Shown here in pieces: positions 42,656 through 52,033 of a DNA stretch of 64,000 bases. The notes beneath the pieces are model-generated. The model did not search any database and was not told the origin of the DNA. It saw only the letters and a list, made by a program, of their open reading frames with translations. Position 1 is the first letter of the stretch. Each line of letters begins with the position of its first letter. This stretch comes from Floridanema evergladense (GTDB lineage: Bacteria; Cyanobacteriota; Cyanobacteriia; Cyanobacteriales; Aerosakkonemataceae): NCBI RefSeq assembly GCF_041929205.1, contig NZ_JBHFNT010000046.1, one strand, 5' to 3'. The position numbers and the translations under genes were made by a program.

Positions 42656-42673
42656 CCTGTAAATTAATGTAAC
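42656..42673 (-). promoter_or_regulatory. Candidate HLR1 (RpaB-binding) site
   Basis: Read on the minus strand it is GTTACATTAATTTACAGG, two TTACA units spaced as in the HLR1 consensus (G/T)TTACA(T/A)(T/A)NN(G/T)TTACA(T/A)(T/A); only the last two bases differ. It lies 33 bp upstream of the hli ATG. Function inferred from the consensus. Confidence 0.6.
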
Positions 42674-42734
42674 TGATGCTGGGTAAAAATGCAACTATTG
42701 GTATAAGCCGAGATACAGAGACGCACTGGAAGAA

Positions 42735-42917
42735 CTACATTAAGCCCCAAAAATGGAGAACTCCTTGATGAGAAAATAATTCAACTAGTACTACTGCTGC
42801 AAAGCCGATCATCGCTAAGCGACCGTTCCATATTTCTGCTTGAGGAGTAAAACCTGTTTTCCAGGTGTTACGTTCTTGAGGATCGGTAATTGGTTTTACT
42901 TGAGTAGTGTCTTGCAT
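42735..42917 (-). CDS. hli: High light-inducible protein (Hlip), second copy
   Basis: 60 aa from ATG 42917 (MQDTTQVKPITDPQER); GGGAG is the RBS. Same motif, EIWNGRLAMIGF, and the same C-terminal HQGVLHFWGLM as the first copy. Upstream only a degenerate HLR1-like TTCACATTAATTCATT is seen. Confidence 0.92.
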   Translation of the reverse strand: MQDTTQVKPITDPQERNTWKTGFTPQAEIWNGRLAMIGFAAVVLVELFSHQGVLHFWGLM

Positions 42918-43078
42918 CTGGAAAACTCCCAAAAAAATGAATTAATGTGAACAATTATTAAATAATATAAAAATAAATGAAGAAAGTAAGCTCTGTCTAA
43001 AGTTAGAGATTATTGCTTCTAATGATAGTTTTGGTTAAGACTGTCTGAAGTTAAATTGAGTTAGCAGGAGTAAAAAAG

Positions 43079-43735
43079 ATGAGTTATCCGTCAGCACCTT
43101 GGACATTAAAAGGTTATGCCGTTCAGACTGTTCAATTGGTGGATGTTGAGCGATCGCGCCCGCTAATTCCCCAAGAATTAGAAATTGTTTCAGTTTGGCC
43201 CGGAAAAACAATTGGAGGAGTGTATTTATCCTCCTATAAATTGGGTTCAACTTTGGAATATAACGAGTTAATTGTAGTTCCGGGAATGGTGAATTATGCC
43301 GGAAAATTTGGTTCTTGGATTTCTCACATTTATGTAGACAATTCCGACTCTGTAGCTGGTGGTAGAGAAATTTGGGGATTACCAAAAGAGTTAGCAGAAT
43401 TTACTTGGTTAACCGGAGAAGAGTCTAGTGTAATTGTTAGACAAGGAGATAAAGAACTTTGCAACCTTACTTACACTAAACCCAGTTTGGCATTGCCTGT
43501 TTCTTTAGCTTTGTCAAGTTTCAGTTCTTCAATTTCGGATTTTCTGTTATTTAAAGGTGAATTTGCAACCCGTGTGGGATTAGTCAGTGGTAAATTGCAA
43601 GTACCTACAGAAAGTCCTTTTGCTACTTTAAATTTAGGTCAGCCTTGGTTAACAGCTTATTGTGATGATTTGCGTTTAGTTGCCAATGCGCCAGAAGTAG
43701 TAGGTGAGAGGAAAGTTGAGTTTAGTTATTCTTGA
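43079..43735 (+). CDS. Acetoacetate decarboxylase (ADC) family protein
   Basis: 218 aa. WTLKGYAVQTVQLVDVERSR, YNELIVVPGMVNYAGKFG and GGREIWGLPKELAEFTW fit ADC-superfamily proteins. The classic catalytic lysine context is not certain, so the reaction may differ. AGGAG RBS at 43064-43068. Convergent with the TonB receptor gene. Confidence 0.75.
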   Translation: MSYPSAPWTLKGYAVQTVQLVDVERSRPLIPQELEIVSVWPGKTIGGVYLSSYKLGSTLEYNELIVVPGMVNYAGKFGSWISHIYVDNSDSVAGGREIWGLPKELAEFTWLTGEESSVIVRQGDKELCNLTYTKPSLALPVSLALSSFSSSISDFLLFKGEFATRVGLVSGKLQVPTESPFATLNLGQPWLTAYCDDLRLVANAPEVVGERKVEFSYS

Positions 43736-43747
43736 AAAAGAAGAATT

Positions 43748-43788
43748 GGCGATCGCAATCACTGGAAGTGGTGGGTGGTGCGATCGCC
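43748..43788. terminator. HIP1 hairpin between convergent genes
   Basis: GGCGATCGCA (43748-43757) pairs with TGCGATCGCC (43779-43788) between two convergent genes and could stop both. Confidence 0.5.
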
Positions 43789-43818
43789 ATACTGAAAATT
43801 TTCTCTAGCTAAAATTGC

Positions 43819-46380
43819 TCAAAACTGTATAGAAAACGAACCGATTACGGTTAATGGTTCTCCAGGTTCAATACCACCCTCATTTCCAGTCAAGGCTCTA
43901 ATGTAGTAGGTGTCGGAAATATTTCGGAAATTCACAGCCCAACGATAGTTGTTACGGCGATAAAAAATTGCAGCATTTCCTATTAAATAATTACCAACGC
44001 GGTAGCTATTTGCCAAGTTGCCAAAACGGTCATCTGTATACTCGAATCCCAGACCAAAACCTAGTCCTTTTAAATTTCCTTGTTGAATTTCATAAGTAGT
44101 CCACAAACTTGCTTTATTCCTGGGAATACCAAAAAACCGATTGCCAACAATTGTTTCATCTGTATCATTACTGACCTTAGCATCAATGTAGGCGTAAGAC
44201 CCGATAATTTTCCATCCTGGTAATACTTCACCCGCGATATCGAATTCAATACCTCGACTTTTTTGCTCTCCAACAGCGATCGAAAACAGGGGATTATTTG
44301 GATCGCTAGTTGCTACATTTGATTTTGTAATATCAAAGTAGGTTAGTGTTGCTAATAATCGTTGCGAAAATAGCTCAGTCTTAATTCCAACTTCAAAACC
44401 TTCTCCTTCTTCTGGTGCTAGAATACTGCCGCTAGCTGTTGTGGATGTGTTTGGCTTGAAAGACTGCGAGTAATTAGCAAAGAATGACAATTGTGGGATA
44501 GGTCGGTAAAGTAAACCTAGTCGCGGAGTTAAGGCATCATTGCTTTGCTCAGTTTCACCACCTTCATTGAAAGCGGTTTGGATATTGGAAGTTTTTTGAG
44601 TTATTGAGTCGTAGCGTAAACCAGCAACTAAAATCAAGTTATCCAGCAAGTAAACTTGGTCTTGCAGATAAATTCCTAAACGGTTGGCTGTGGTGAGTGT
44701 GTCGCCAAATGGTGGCAAAGAGGAACGATTAGGTTTAGGAAAACTATAGTCTGGATTAAAAATATTTAGAATTGATGGATTAGCAGCATCAAATACTGTG
44801 GCGATTCTCGATTCGCTGCGGTTTAAGTCAACCCCCATTGTGACTGTATGTTTAATCGATCCGGTTGTAAAGTTTCCCACTACACTTGTAAACAGAGAAT
44901 AAGAGCGGTCTTGACCGTCTTGATCTGCATAAAAACGGGTAATATTTTCATCTTCGACAATGAAAGGAAGGGCGACAACGCTATAGTCGTACTCATAACT
45001 GATATAGCGGAAACCATTGCGAATTTTCCAGTTATCGCTAAAGCGATGTTCAAAACTGTAGCCTGTACTTAGATAGTCTGTTGCGATCGTATCATCTGGG
45101 TTATTTGCTACAAAATCTCTAGGAACAGGAGCCACTCCGTTACCAAATTTGGTAATTCCAAAATCAGCAGGTTTGTTTTCGTGAATGTATTCTAAATTAA
45201 ATGCTAAATCGGTACGATCGCTAACTTTCCAACTCAACACAGGAAAAACTGAAAATCGATTTATATCTGTTTCAAAATCACGAAAACTGCGATCGTGCTG
45301 GTACAACAAATTTAAGCGATACAACAGATTACCATTGTTTGTCAAAGGCCCCGTTAAATCAATCCGAGGTCGGACAAATTCTCGACTGCCAACTTGAAGT
45401 TCTGCTTCGTGGAAAGGTTGGGCTAAGGGTCGTTTAGATACCAGATTGATTACGCCTCCAGGCTCAATTTGACCGTACAAAATAGAAGATGGGCCTTTAA
45501 GAACTTCTACCTGTTGTAGATTGGCAAGTTCTGGTATTGCTTGAAAACTTCCATATATTCGATAACCGTCTCTGAGTACTGGTGCACCATTAGCAAATTG
45601 GTTGCCAAATCCACGAATGCTAAAACTCGCTTCACGCCCCCCATTACTACCAGCAAATGTTACACCACTGATGTTAGTTAGAGCATCTTCAATGCGTGTT
45701 ACTTGCTGATCTCGGATTATTTCTTGGGGGATAACTTGGACTGAGAAGGGTGTTTCTAAAATCGGTGTATCGGTTCCAGTTGCCGTTGACGCATTGGGAA
45801 CAATGTAGGCTCGTTGTATAGCGCGTGTTACTACAATTTCCACATCTTCTATATTTTCGCCCAGCGGTTTGAGTTCATAAGCCAGTTCTCCAGTTTTTAA
45901 TATTACATTTGTGGGAATTCGATCGCTTCCCACCACCGTAATTTGGATGCGGTTGCCATCAATTTGATTAATTGCAATTCTGGTAATATTGGTGCTGGGA
46001 TTTTCGGCAATAAATTCATTTTCTTCTGGCAATTTCAGCAGGGCATTAGAAATATTGGCAATTAACCGATTGCCTTGGGTGGTAAATTGTCGAGCATCGA
46101 TTTGTAGCGGCTTTCCATCTTGGGTTTGGAGAATAATTTCTACACTAGTTTCGGTGCGGTTAATTTGCACTTTGGTTACTTGTATTAATGCCTGCTGTTG
46201 TGCTGTTTCTATTTGGGCAAGCCATTCTTTAACTGTAGTAGCAGGGCGATCGCGCACTGAGCTAGTTTGAGCAGTATCTATGTTTTCTAAAACTTCTTGT
46301 GCCATTACGGATTGGACAAGCGAGCAAGCTAGAAGACTAGCAAAAACTAATCTTAAAGACAACTGAAATTTTTCGATCAT
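43819..46380 (-). CDS. TonB-dependent siderophore receptor with AMIN domain
   Basis: 853 aa. Signal peptide (LVFASLLACSLVQSVMAQE), an AMIN domain about residues 60-170, then the plug (TPFSVQVIPQEIIRDQQVTR, VLKGPSSILYGQIEPGGVIN) and a 22-strand-type barrel ending in Phe (SFSIQF). FhuA/FoxA-like ferric siderophore receptors have this plan; the AMIN prefix is a cyanobacterial trait. It follows the PepSY gene with an 82-bp gap. Confidence 0.93.
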   Translation of the reverse strand: MIEKFQLSLRLVFASLLACSLVQSVMAQEVLENIDTAQTSSVRDRPATTVKEWLAQIETAQQQALIQVTKVQINRTETSVEIILQTQDGKPLQIDARQFTTQGNRLIANISNALLKLPEENEFIAENPSTNITRIAINQIDGNRIQITVVGSDRIPTNVILKTGELAYELKPLGENIEDVEIVVTRAIQRAYIVPNASTATGTDTPILETPFSVQVIPQEIIRDQQVTRIEDALTNISGVTFAGSNGGREASFSIRGFGNQFANGAPVLRDGYRIYGSFQAIPELANLQQVEVLKGPSSILYGQIEPGGVINLVSKRPLAQPFHEAELQVGSREFVRPRIDLTGPLTNNGNLLYRLNLLYQHDRSFRDFETDINRFSVFPVLSWKVSDRTDLAFNLEYIHENKPADFGITKFGNGVAPVPRDFVANNPDDTIATDYLSTGYSFEHRFSDNWKIRNGFRYISYEYDYSVVALPFIVEDENITRFYADQDGQDRSYSLFTSVVGNFTTGSIKHTVTMGVDLNRSESRIATVFDAANPSILNIFNPDYSFPKPNRSSLPPFGDTLTTANRLGIYLQDQVYLLDNLILVAGLRYDSITQKTSNIQTAFNEGGETEQSNDALTPRLGLLYRPIPQLSFFANYSQSFKPNTSTTASGSILAPEEGEGFEVGIKTELFSQRLLATLTYFDITKSNVATSDPNNPLFSIAVGEQKSRGIEFDIAGEVLPGWKIIGSYAYIDAKVSNDTDETIVGNRFFGIPRNKASLWTTYEIQQGNLKGLGFGLGFEYTDDRFGNLANSYRVGNYLIGNAAIFYRRNNYRWAVNFRNISDTYYIRALTGNEGGIEPGEPLTVIGSFSIQF

Positions 46381-46409
46381 TTCCTCACACCAAATAAAGC
46401 AACAATGTA

Positions 46410-46432
46410 GTTAATTAGAAAGCCTAATTAAC
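46410..46432. promoter_or_regulatory. Inverted repeat between PepSY and TonB genes
   Basis: GTTAATTAG-AAAGC-CTAATTAAC is a perfect 9-bp inverted repeat in the 82-bp gap. It could be an internal operator, a weak attenuator or a processing site. Confidence 0.5.
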
Positions 46433-46462
46433 TGATAGTTCTATTAATTTTGAAAAAATTTT

Positions 46463-47521
46463 TTACCTGCGAACGAGCAATTTTCTCCGCTTCCAGTTGA
46501 TTAACCCTGTGATGAATAAAAGCGTGGGCATAAAGCCGAGAAATAAGTATAAAATCCGGGTGGGTAGTCCCCCAAAAGTACCAAAGTGGAGATCTGCGAT
46601 CGCTACCAAAAATGCAAAAAATGGATCGGCTTTGATGACTTTATTAGCTTGTACTACCTCTCCACTATAACGATCCAATTCAACAACGCTGAGATCGAAA
46701 CGCCCTGTTTCTTGATTCGGCAATCTCTTTCTCACCATCAGTTTTTGAGAATCGTGTTCGGGAAATTCGATAAAGGTAATTTTTCCTTCCGGGATGGCAG
46801 CGTTGGCTTTTTGAATCAATTTGTTAATCGCAACAGCTGGTTTTTCAGGTATCGGTTTTATTTCTGGGGATTGGTTGAACATCGGCAAAAAGTGAACAAT
46901 GACGATCGCAACCCCCGTGAATCCAGAAATTAATAAAAATAGGCTGGATAAAATACCGCTTACTTTATGAATGTCGTAACTTAGTAGAGGTAGAGGTGAT
47001 GAAAAACGAATTTTAAAACCGCTTTTTAGTTGTCGCCACCCTGTCCACAACAACATTCCAGTAAATGCCATTAATAATAGCAAAACTCCTGTCACACCTA
47101 CAATAATTTGCCCAACTTTTCCGACAAATAAATCGTGGTGCAAAGTGTAAAGAAACCCAACAGGAGAATACTCCCAAATTCGCGAACCTAAAATTTTTCC
47201 TGTATAAGGATTCACAAAAGTTTGTAACCGATGTTCATTACGCATCTTCTGGTTAATAATGTAGCTTTCATCCGGTTTTTTAGGGGTTTCAATAAACCAC
47301 AGAGGTACGTAAGGTTGAGCATTTTGCACTAGCGCCACCATTGTATCGAGCGAAACTTGTTTCGTTTGCGGTGTGACATGATAAAGCGATCGATTTAAAA
47401 CACGATCCAATTCCTGATGAAACACAATAGTGGCACCTGTCAGACTAATTACTATCAGCAACAACCCCATCACAATGGCGATCGAACCATGCACTCTCAA
47501 TACCAAGTTGCGAATTTTCAT
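46463..47521 (-). CDS. PepSY-associated TM-domain protein (PiuB-like)
   Basis: 352 aa with four TM segments: residues about 10-33 (with LTGATIVFHQELD), 139-159, 190-212 and 325-345; a large periplasmic loop of PepSY-like character lies between. Conserved LHHDLFVG and LHFGTFGG carry likely heme/metal His residues. Such proteins often pair with siderophore receptors and may reduce ferric siderophores. Transcribed ahead of the TonB receptor. Confidence 0.88.
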   Translation of the reverse strand: MKIRNLVLRVHGSIAIVMGLLLIVISLTGATIVFHQELDRVLNRSLYHVTPQTKQVSLDTMVALVQNAQPYVPLWFIETPKKPDESYIINQKMRNEHRLQTFVNPYTGKILGSRIWEYSPVGFLYTLHHDLFVGKVGQIIVGVTGVLLLLMAFTGMLLWTGWRQLKSGFKIRFSSPLPLLSYDIHKVSGILSSLFLLISGFTGVAIVIVHFLPMFNQSPEIKPIPEKPAVAINKLIQKANAAIPEGKITFIEFPEHDSQKLMVRKRLPNQETGRFDLSVVELDRYSGEVVQANKVIKADPFFAFLVAIADLHFGTFGGLPTRILYLFLGFMPTLLFITGLINWKRRKLLVRR

Positions 47522-48058
47522 CGGCGGTAACTCCTCTATATTGCTGGGATGAAATAGGCTGAGAAAAGTTTTCGAGTTTGCACCTTTCTTCTATAACCGC
47601 AATTACGTCATGAAAAATTTCCCCACTCATCCCCTGATGAGTGAGTTAGCTAATGAGCATCCCACTTATAGGTTTAAACAGCAGGAGAGAGCAGTTAAAT
47701 GCACATCACCTTAAAAGCCACCCTATTAAAAGTCTTTCTCAAAAGCTGTAGAGAATATAAACCATATTGCAAATACTTTGCAAGTAGTTAAGAAGAACAA
47801 TTGCAAGAGTTTGTAGCTTATGTTTCTTCAAAAGCTTATATAGCAATAGTTTTAGGCTGATTGATAATGGTTAATGAAAAGTTTTTATTAAAAGCTAATA
47901 CTATTAATAGACATCGTTAACGCTATATATAGTTATATAGTTGTTTTTAGATGTCTTCTTTCAGACTTAGAGGTATGAGAAACAAATAGCAAATAACCTT
48001 TGTTAGTAATGTTCTAGACTGATAAAGCAATCATCTCAGTCAGAAAAGGAAACAGACG
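47522..48058. other. Divergent intergenic region, 537 bp
   Basis: Promoters of the iron module and of proS must lie here. A CACTCATC/GATGAGTG hairpin is at 47624-47643. No gene seen. I looked for a Fur box: only a weak GATAATGGTTAATGA near 47864 is present. Confidence 0.5.
47624..47643. promoter_or_regulatory. CACTCATC hairpin
   Basis: CACTCATC-CCCT-GATGAGTG, a perfect 8-bp stem 103 bp upstream of the PepSY start. Role unknown. Confidence 0.45.
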
Positions 48059-49867
48059 ATGCGACTCTCTCAAATGTTATTTGTCACATTGCGGGAAGAC
48101 CCAGCCGAAGCAGAAATTCCCAGCCATAAATTATTACTCCGCGCAGGTTATATTCGTCGCATCGGTAGCGGAATTTATGCTTATCTTCCCTTAATGTGGC
48201 GCGTGTTGCAAAAGGTTTCGCAAATTGTGCGCGAAGAAATGAATGCTACAGGCGCACAAGAATGTTTATTACCACAATTACAACCTTCGGAATTGTGGAA
48301 AGAATCTGGTCGTTGGGATACTTATACTAAAGCTGAAGGTATCATGTTTGCGCTGACCGATCGCCAAAAACGCGAATTAGGTTTAGGGCCAACTCATGAA
48401 GAAGTAATTACAACAGTTGCTAAAGATATGATTCGTTCATATCGTCAATTACCGCTACATTTGTACCAAATTCAAACTAAATTCCGCGATGAAATTCGCC
48501 CTAGATTTGGTTTAATGCGGGGAAGAGAATTCATCATGAAAGATGGTTATTCTTTCCATGCTGATGAGGAAAGTTTGAAGAAAACTTATCAGGATATGCA
48601 CCATGCTTACAGCAATATGTTGCGGCGCAGTGGATTAGCTTTTCGGGCGGTGGAAGCTGATTCTGGGGCAATTGGTGGTTCTGGTTCTCAAGAATTTATG
48701 GTATTAGCAGAAGCGGGAGAAGATGAGGTTTTATATACAGAAGATGGCAAGTATGCCGCTAACGTAGAAAAGGCAGTTTCTTTACCTGCGGATGCTGAAC
48801 CTTCTACTTTTAAGAGTTTTGAAAAAAAGGAAACTCCGGGAATTGAAACAATTGAAAAACTGTGTAAGTTCTTGAAATGTTCGCCTACTCAAGTGGTGAA
48901 AAATGTACTTTACCAAGCTGTTTATGATAATGGTATGACGGTTTTGGTATTAGTAAATATTCGGGGCGATCGAGAAGTAAATGAAGTTAAATTGCTGAAT
49001 GAATTGACCAAATTAGCTGATAAATATGGCGGTAAAACTGTTTTATCCCTGACTGTTCCTGATGCAGAGAGTCTGGAGAAATGGGCGGCGAAAGCTTTAC
49101 CTTTGGGTTATATTGCTCCTGATATTGGTGATGAATATATTGCGGCAAATAAACAGGTAAGTGCGAAGTTTTTGCGCTTAGTTGATAAAACAGTTGTTGA
49201 GTTAAAGAATTTTGTTACTGGGTCTAATGAATCAGGTTATCACGTTGTTGGTGCTAACTGGAATTCTGAGTTTAAATTACCAGAATTAGTAGTCGATGTA
49301 CGCAAAGCTAGACCGGGCGATCGAGCTATGCACAACCCGGAACAAACCTTAAAAAGCGCTAGAGGAATTGAAGTTGGGCACATCTTCCAATTAGGGACAA
49401 AATATTCCAAAACAATGGGCGCAACCTACACTAACGAACAAGGGGAAGAAATACCTTTAATTATGGGTTGTTATGGTGTGGGTGTATCGAGATTAGCGCA
49501 AGCAGCAGTAGAACAATCTTACGACAAAGATGGGATAATTTGGCCTGTGGCGATCGCACCTTATCACACCATTATTTCCATTCCCAATATTGCAGATACC
49601 GAACAAATGGAAGTAGGAGAAAAACTTTATCATCAACTCAATCAAGGGGGAATCGAAACAATTTTAGACGATCGGAACGAACGCGCCGGGGTAAAATTCA
49701 AAGATGCCGATTTAATTGGCATTCCTTACCGGATTGTCACTGGACGATCGCTCAAAGATAGTAAAGTCGAAGTCGTCGATCGTGCAACTCATCAATCTCA
49801 AGAAATTGCTATTGATGAAGTAGTATCCACTCTGAAACAGTGGATAACTGAAAAAATTCAGAAATAA
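48059..49867 (+). CDS. proS: Prolyl-tRNA synthetase
   Basis: 602 aa, bacterial-type ProRS with inserted editing domain. Class II motifs: LPQLQPSELWKESGRWD, TKFRDEIRPRFGLMRGREFI, and MGCYGVGVSRLAQAAVEQSY. The INS editing domain lies about residues 240-390. AAAAGGA RBS. Confidence 0.96.
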   Translation: MRLSQMLFVTLREDPAEAEIPSHKLLLRAGYIRRIGSGIYAYLPLMWRVLQKVSQIVREEMNATGAQECLLPQLQPSELWKESGRWDTYTKAEGIMFALTDRQKRELGLGPTHEEVITTVAKDMIRSYRQLPLHLYQIQTKFRDEIRPRFGLMRGREFIMKDGYSFHADEESLKKTYQDMHHAYSNMLRRSGLAFRAVEADSGAIGGSGSQEFMVLAEAGEDEVLYTEDGKYAANVEKAVSLPADAEPSTFKSFEKKETPGIETIEKLCKFLKCSPTQVVKNVLYQAVYDNGMTVLVLVNIRGDREVNEVKLLNELTKLADKYGGKTVLSLTVPDAESLEKWAAKALPLGYIAPDIGDEYIAANKQVSAKFLRLVDKTVVELKNFVTGSNESGYHVVGANWNSEFKLPELVVDVRKARPGDRAMHNPEQTLKSARGIEVGHIFQLGTKYSKTMGATYTNEQGEEIPLIMGCYGVGVSRLAQAAVEQSYDKDGIIWPVAIAPYHTIISIPNIADTEQMEVGEKLYHQLNQGGIETILDDRNERAGVKFKDADLIGIPYRIVTGRSLKDSKVEVVDRATHQSQEIAIDEVVSTLKQWITEKIQK

Positions 49868-49995
49868 GGGAAAAATTTAGTGCGATCGGTTGAGTTTCAG
49901 CAATTTAAATGCTTGAATAGTTTGTTGTAAGCGCTTGGGTGCTAAAACACTAAAGCGTTTACAACAAACAAATTAACTTAAATCCTTTTAAACTT

Positions 49996-50847
49996 ATGGA
50001 ATTTCTCACCATATTTCTGTCAGCATTGCTGGGTGTACTTGGATCGGTTGGCTTTTTTGTCGATCGCTTTGCAGAAAATGCCATTCGCCAAAGATTTCAA
50101 AGAGTAGAACAACTAAAAGTTCGCATTGATAACGCTCCCAATTATCAATTAATTAGCGGTAAAGTACAGAGAGTAAGAGTTGCAGGAAGAGGACTTTGGT
50201 TAACACCAGAAGCCCGCATTGCTGTTCTAGAATTAGATACCGATCCGATAAGTGCAAACATTCAAGCACTCAGGGGAGGAAGAATATCACCAGCATCTTT
50301 ACGCCAACCAGCAAAAGCCGCATTTCGATTAGTTTTAACTGAAGAAGATGTGAATAATATATTAAAATCACCCAAAATTTCCCAACAATTACAAAGATTA
50401 AGTGCCAGCTTTTTAGGTAATATGGGTGGTCAACAAGTAGAATCTTACGAAATTATTAATCCTAGAATTGAATTTTTGCCCGAAAATCGCTTGCGATTTC
50501 AAGTAGAATTACAGCAGAAACAAGGAACGGGAACCCAGCAATCTAACTCAGGAGAAAAGTTAGCTGTAATCGCTGAGTCAGGATTAAGAATAGTCAATGG
50601 ACATCAGTTGGAATTAATTTCTCCAGCAGTTTCAATTAATGAAAATACTATCCCCGAATTTCTGATTGGTGCTTTAGCGCAAAGTTTTATTGATGATTTG
50701 GATTTGAAAAAATTGGAAAAATCGGGAATTATTGCCAGAATATTAGACTTTGAAGTGAATCAAGATAATTTGGAAATAGCGGCTTTTGTGCAAGTACAAC
50801 CACAAGCACAAAAACAACCACAAACACCAGCACAACCGAAGGAGTAA
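49996..50847 (+). CDS. DUF2993 protein
   Basis: 283 aa. Signal/anchor FLTIFLSALLGVLGSVGFFV, then the DUF2993 body (NAPNYQLISGKVQRVRVAGR, LTEEDVNNIL) and a Gln/Pro-rich tail (QAQKQPQTPAQPKE). A conserved cyanobacterial family thought to be exported lipid-related. Nine bp before the GerMN gene, likely co-transcribed. Confidence 0.85.
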   Translation: MEFLTIFLSALLGVLGSVGFFVDRFAENAIRQRFQRVEQLKVRIDNAPNYQLISGKVQRVRVAGRGLWLTPEARIAVLELDTDPISANIQALRGGRISPASLRQPAKAAFRLVLTEEDVNNILKSPKISQQLQRLSASFLGNMGGQQVESYEIINPRIEFLPENRLRFQVELQQKQGTGTQQSNSGEKLAVIAESGLRIVNGHQLELISPAVSINENTIPEFLIGALAQSFIDDLDLKKLEKSGIIARILDFEVNQDNLEIAAFVQVQPQAQKQPQTPAQPKE

Positions 50848-50856
50848 AGTAAATTT

Positions 50857-51498
50857 ATGGAACAGCGCCAAGCAATTTGTCAGCTTTCTCTAGGCGCAAA
50901 GGGAGCGATCGCAATTCTACTTTTAACTATTAGTAGCGGGGCGGTTTTAACTAGTTGTAATCCTAACATTCCCGAAACCACCGTTCCGACAACTGAACCA
51001 ACCAAACCTGTCACAACGCCAAAACCAAGCCCACAAACTGCAACAACAACAGCAGAAACAAAAGCACAAATCTACTTATTAGAAGATAAAAACGGTAAAT
51101 TTCAACTAGTAGCTCATCCTGTAGCTATTGAGCAAAAAACTACCAACGAAACTGCAATTTTAGAACAATCATTTAAGCGTTTGTTAGCTCAATCAAATAC
51201 TAGCAGTACTCCCAACCAACCTGCATCTGCAATTCCTCAAGGAACCAAATTGCGAAGTATTAAAGTAGACAAAGACGCTATTACCGTTGATTTATCTCCA
51301 GAGTTTACTTCCGGTGGTGGTTCTGCTTCCATGACTGGGCGCTTAGGACAAGTGATTTATACTGCCACTAGTTTAAATCCCAAAGCCAAAGTGTTTCTCT
51401 TAGTTAATGGCAAACCTTTAGACACTTTGGGTGGAGAAGGTTTAGAAATATCTCAGCCAATCACCAGAGAAAATTTTCAGAAAGACTTTCCGCTTTAA
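50857..51498 (+). CDS. GerMN-domain lipoprotein
   Basis: 213 aa. Lipoprotein signal with LTSC lipobox (Cys34), Thr/Pro-rich linker, then the GerMN domain (AQIYLLEDKNGKFQLVAHPV, RLGQVIYTATSL, VFLLVNGKPLDTLGG). The domain is known from spore germination and cell-surface proteins. In cyanobacteria its role is unknown. Confidence 0.85.
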   Translation: MEQRQAICQLSLGAKGAIAILLLTISSGAVLTSCNPNIPETTVPTTEPTKPVTTPKPSPQTATTTAETKAQIYLLEDKNGKFQLVAHPVAIEQKTTNETAILEQSFKRLLAQSNTSSTPNQPASAIPQGTKLRSIKVDKDAITVDLSPEFTSGGGSASMTGRLGQVIYTATSLNPKAKVFLLVNGKPLDTLGGEGLEISQPITRENFQKDFPL

Positions 51499-51523
51499 AA
51501 CTTTAAACTTTTTAATTAACTAA

Positions 51524-51580
51524 GGAAACCAGGGAGAATTTCAGACGATTGATGAGCAATCGCCGAGCAAAAATTCTCCG
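51524..51580. terminator. Bidirectional hairpin between convergent genes
   Basis: GGAAACCAGGGAGAATTT pairs imperfectly with AAAATTCTCCGGTTCC, with an inner GATTG/CAATC pair. It lies between the GerMN and ArsR stops and may end both. Confidence 0.6.
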
Positions 51581-51585
51581 GTTCC

Positions 51586-51939
51586 TCATTCCTTACTAGC
51601 CAAACTAAAGTCGCGGAAGTGACGAGCTTGTTGTTCAATTCGAGTTGCCAAGCGATCGCACACCAAATTACACAACTCAAAAATTAACTCATCTTCTACC
51701 TTGTAATAAGCAGAAGTTCCTTCACTGCGACGGCTCAAAATGCCTGCTTGTAGCATCACTTTAAGATGTTTAGAAACATTAGCCTGACTAGTTTGGGTTG
51801 CTTCCACCAACTCTTGAACGCACTTTTCGTCGTCACGAAGTAGATTTAAGAGCCGCAGACGCATTGGCTCGCTCAAAATGCTGAAATATTCAGCTACTTG
51901 TTGCACAACTTCTTGTGATACAGGTTGCGCTTGTTTCAT
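51586..51939 (-). CDS. ArsR/SmtB-family regulator
   Basis: 117 aa. The wHTH reads MRLRLLNLLRDDEKCVQELV, then QANVSKHLKVMLQAGILSRR and GTSAYYKV. Cysteines at 40, 90 and 94; C40 is where BigR/YgaV/SqrR-type sulfide or redox sensors have a reactive Cys, but the second Cys is placed differently, so the signal is unsure. Confidence 0.88.
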   Translation of the reverse strand: MKQAQPVSQEVVQQVAEYFSILSEPMRLRLLNLLRDDEKCVQELVEATQTSQANVSKHLKVMLQAGILSRRSEGTSAYYKVEDELIFELCNLVCDRLATRIEQQARHFRDFSLASKE

Positions 51940-52033
51940 TGAACTACATGGGAGGGACTGATCCCCAGATTTTACCAGTTCTTTTCTTTATGGCAATACA
52001 TTAGACTAATTTTAGATTCCTGATTTAGGATGG

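Noticed and set aside
47861..47882. A Fur-box-like GATAATGGTTAATGA upstream of the iron module
   Set aside because: It lies about 340 bp from the PepSY start and matches the consensus poorly.
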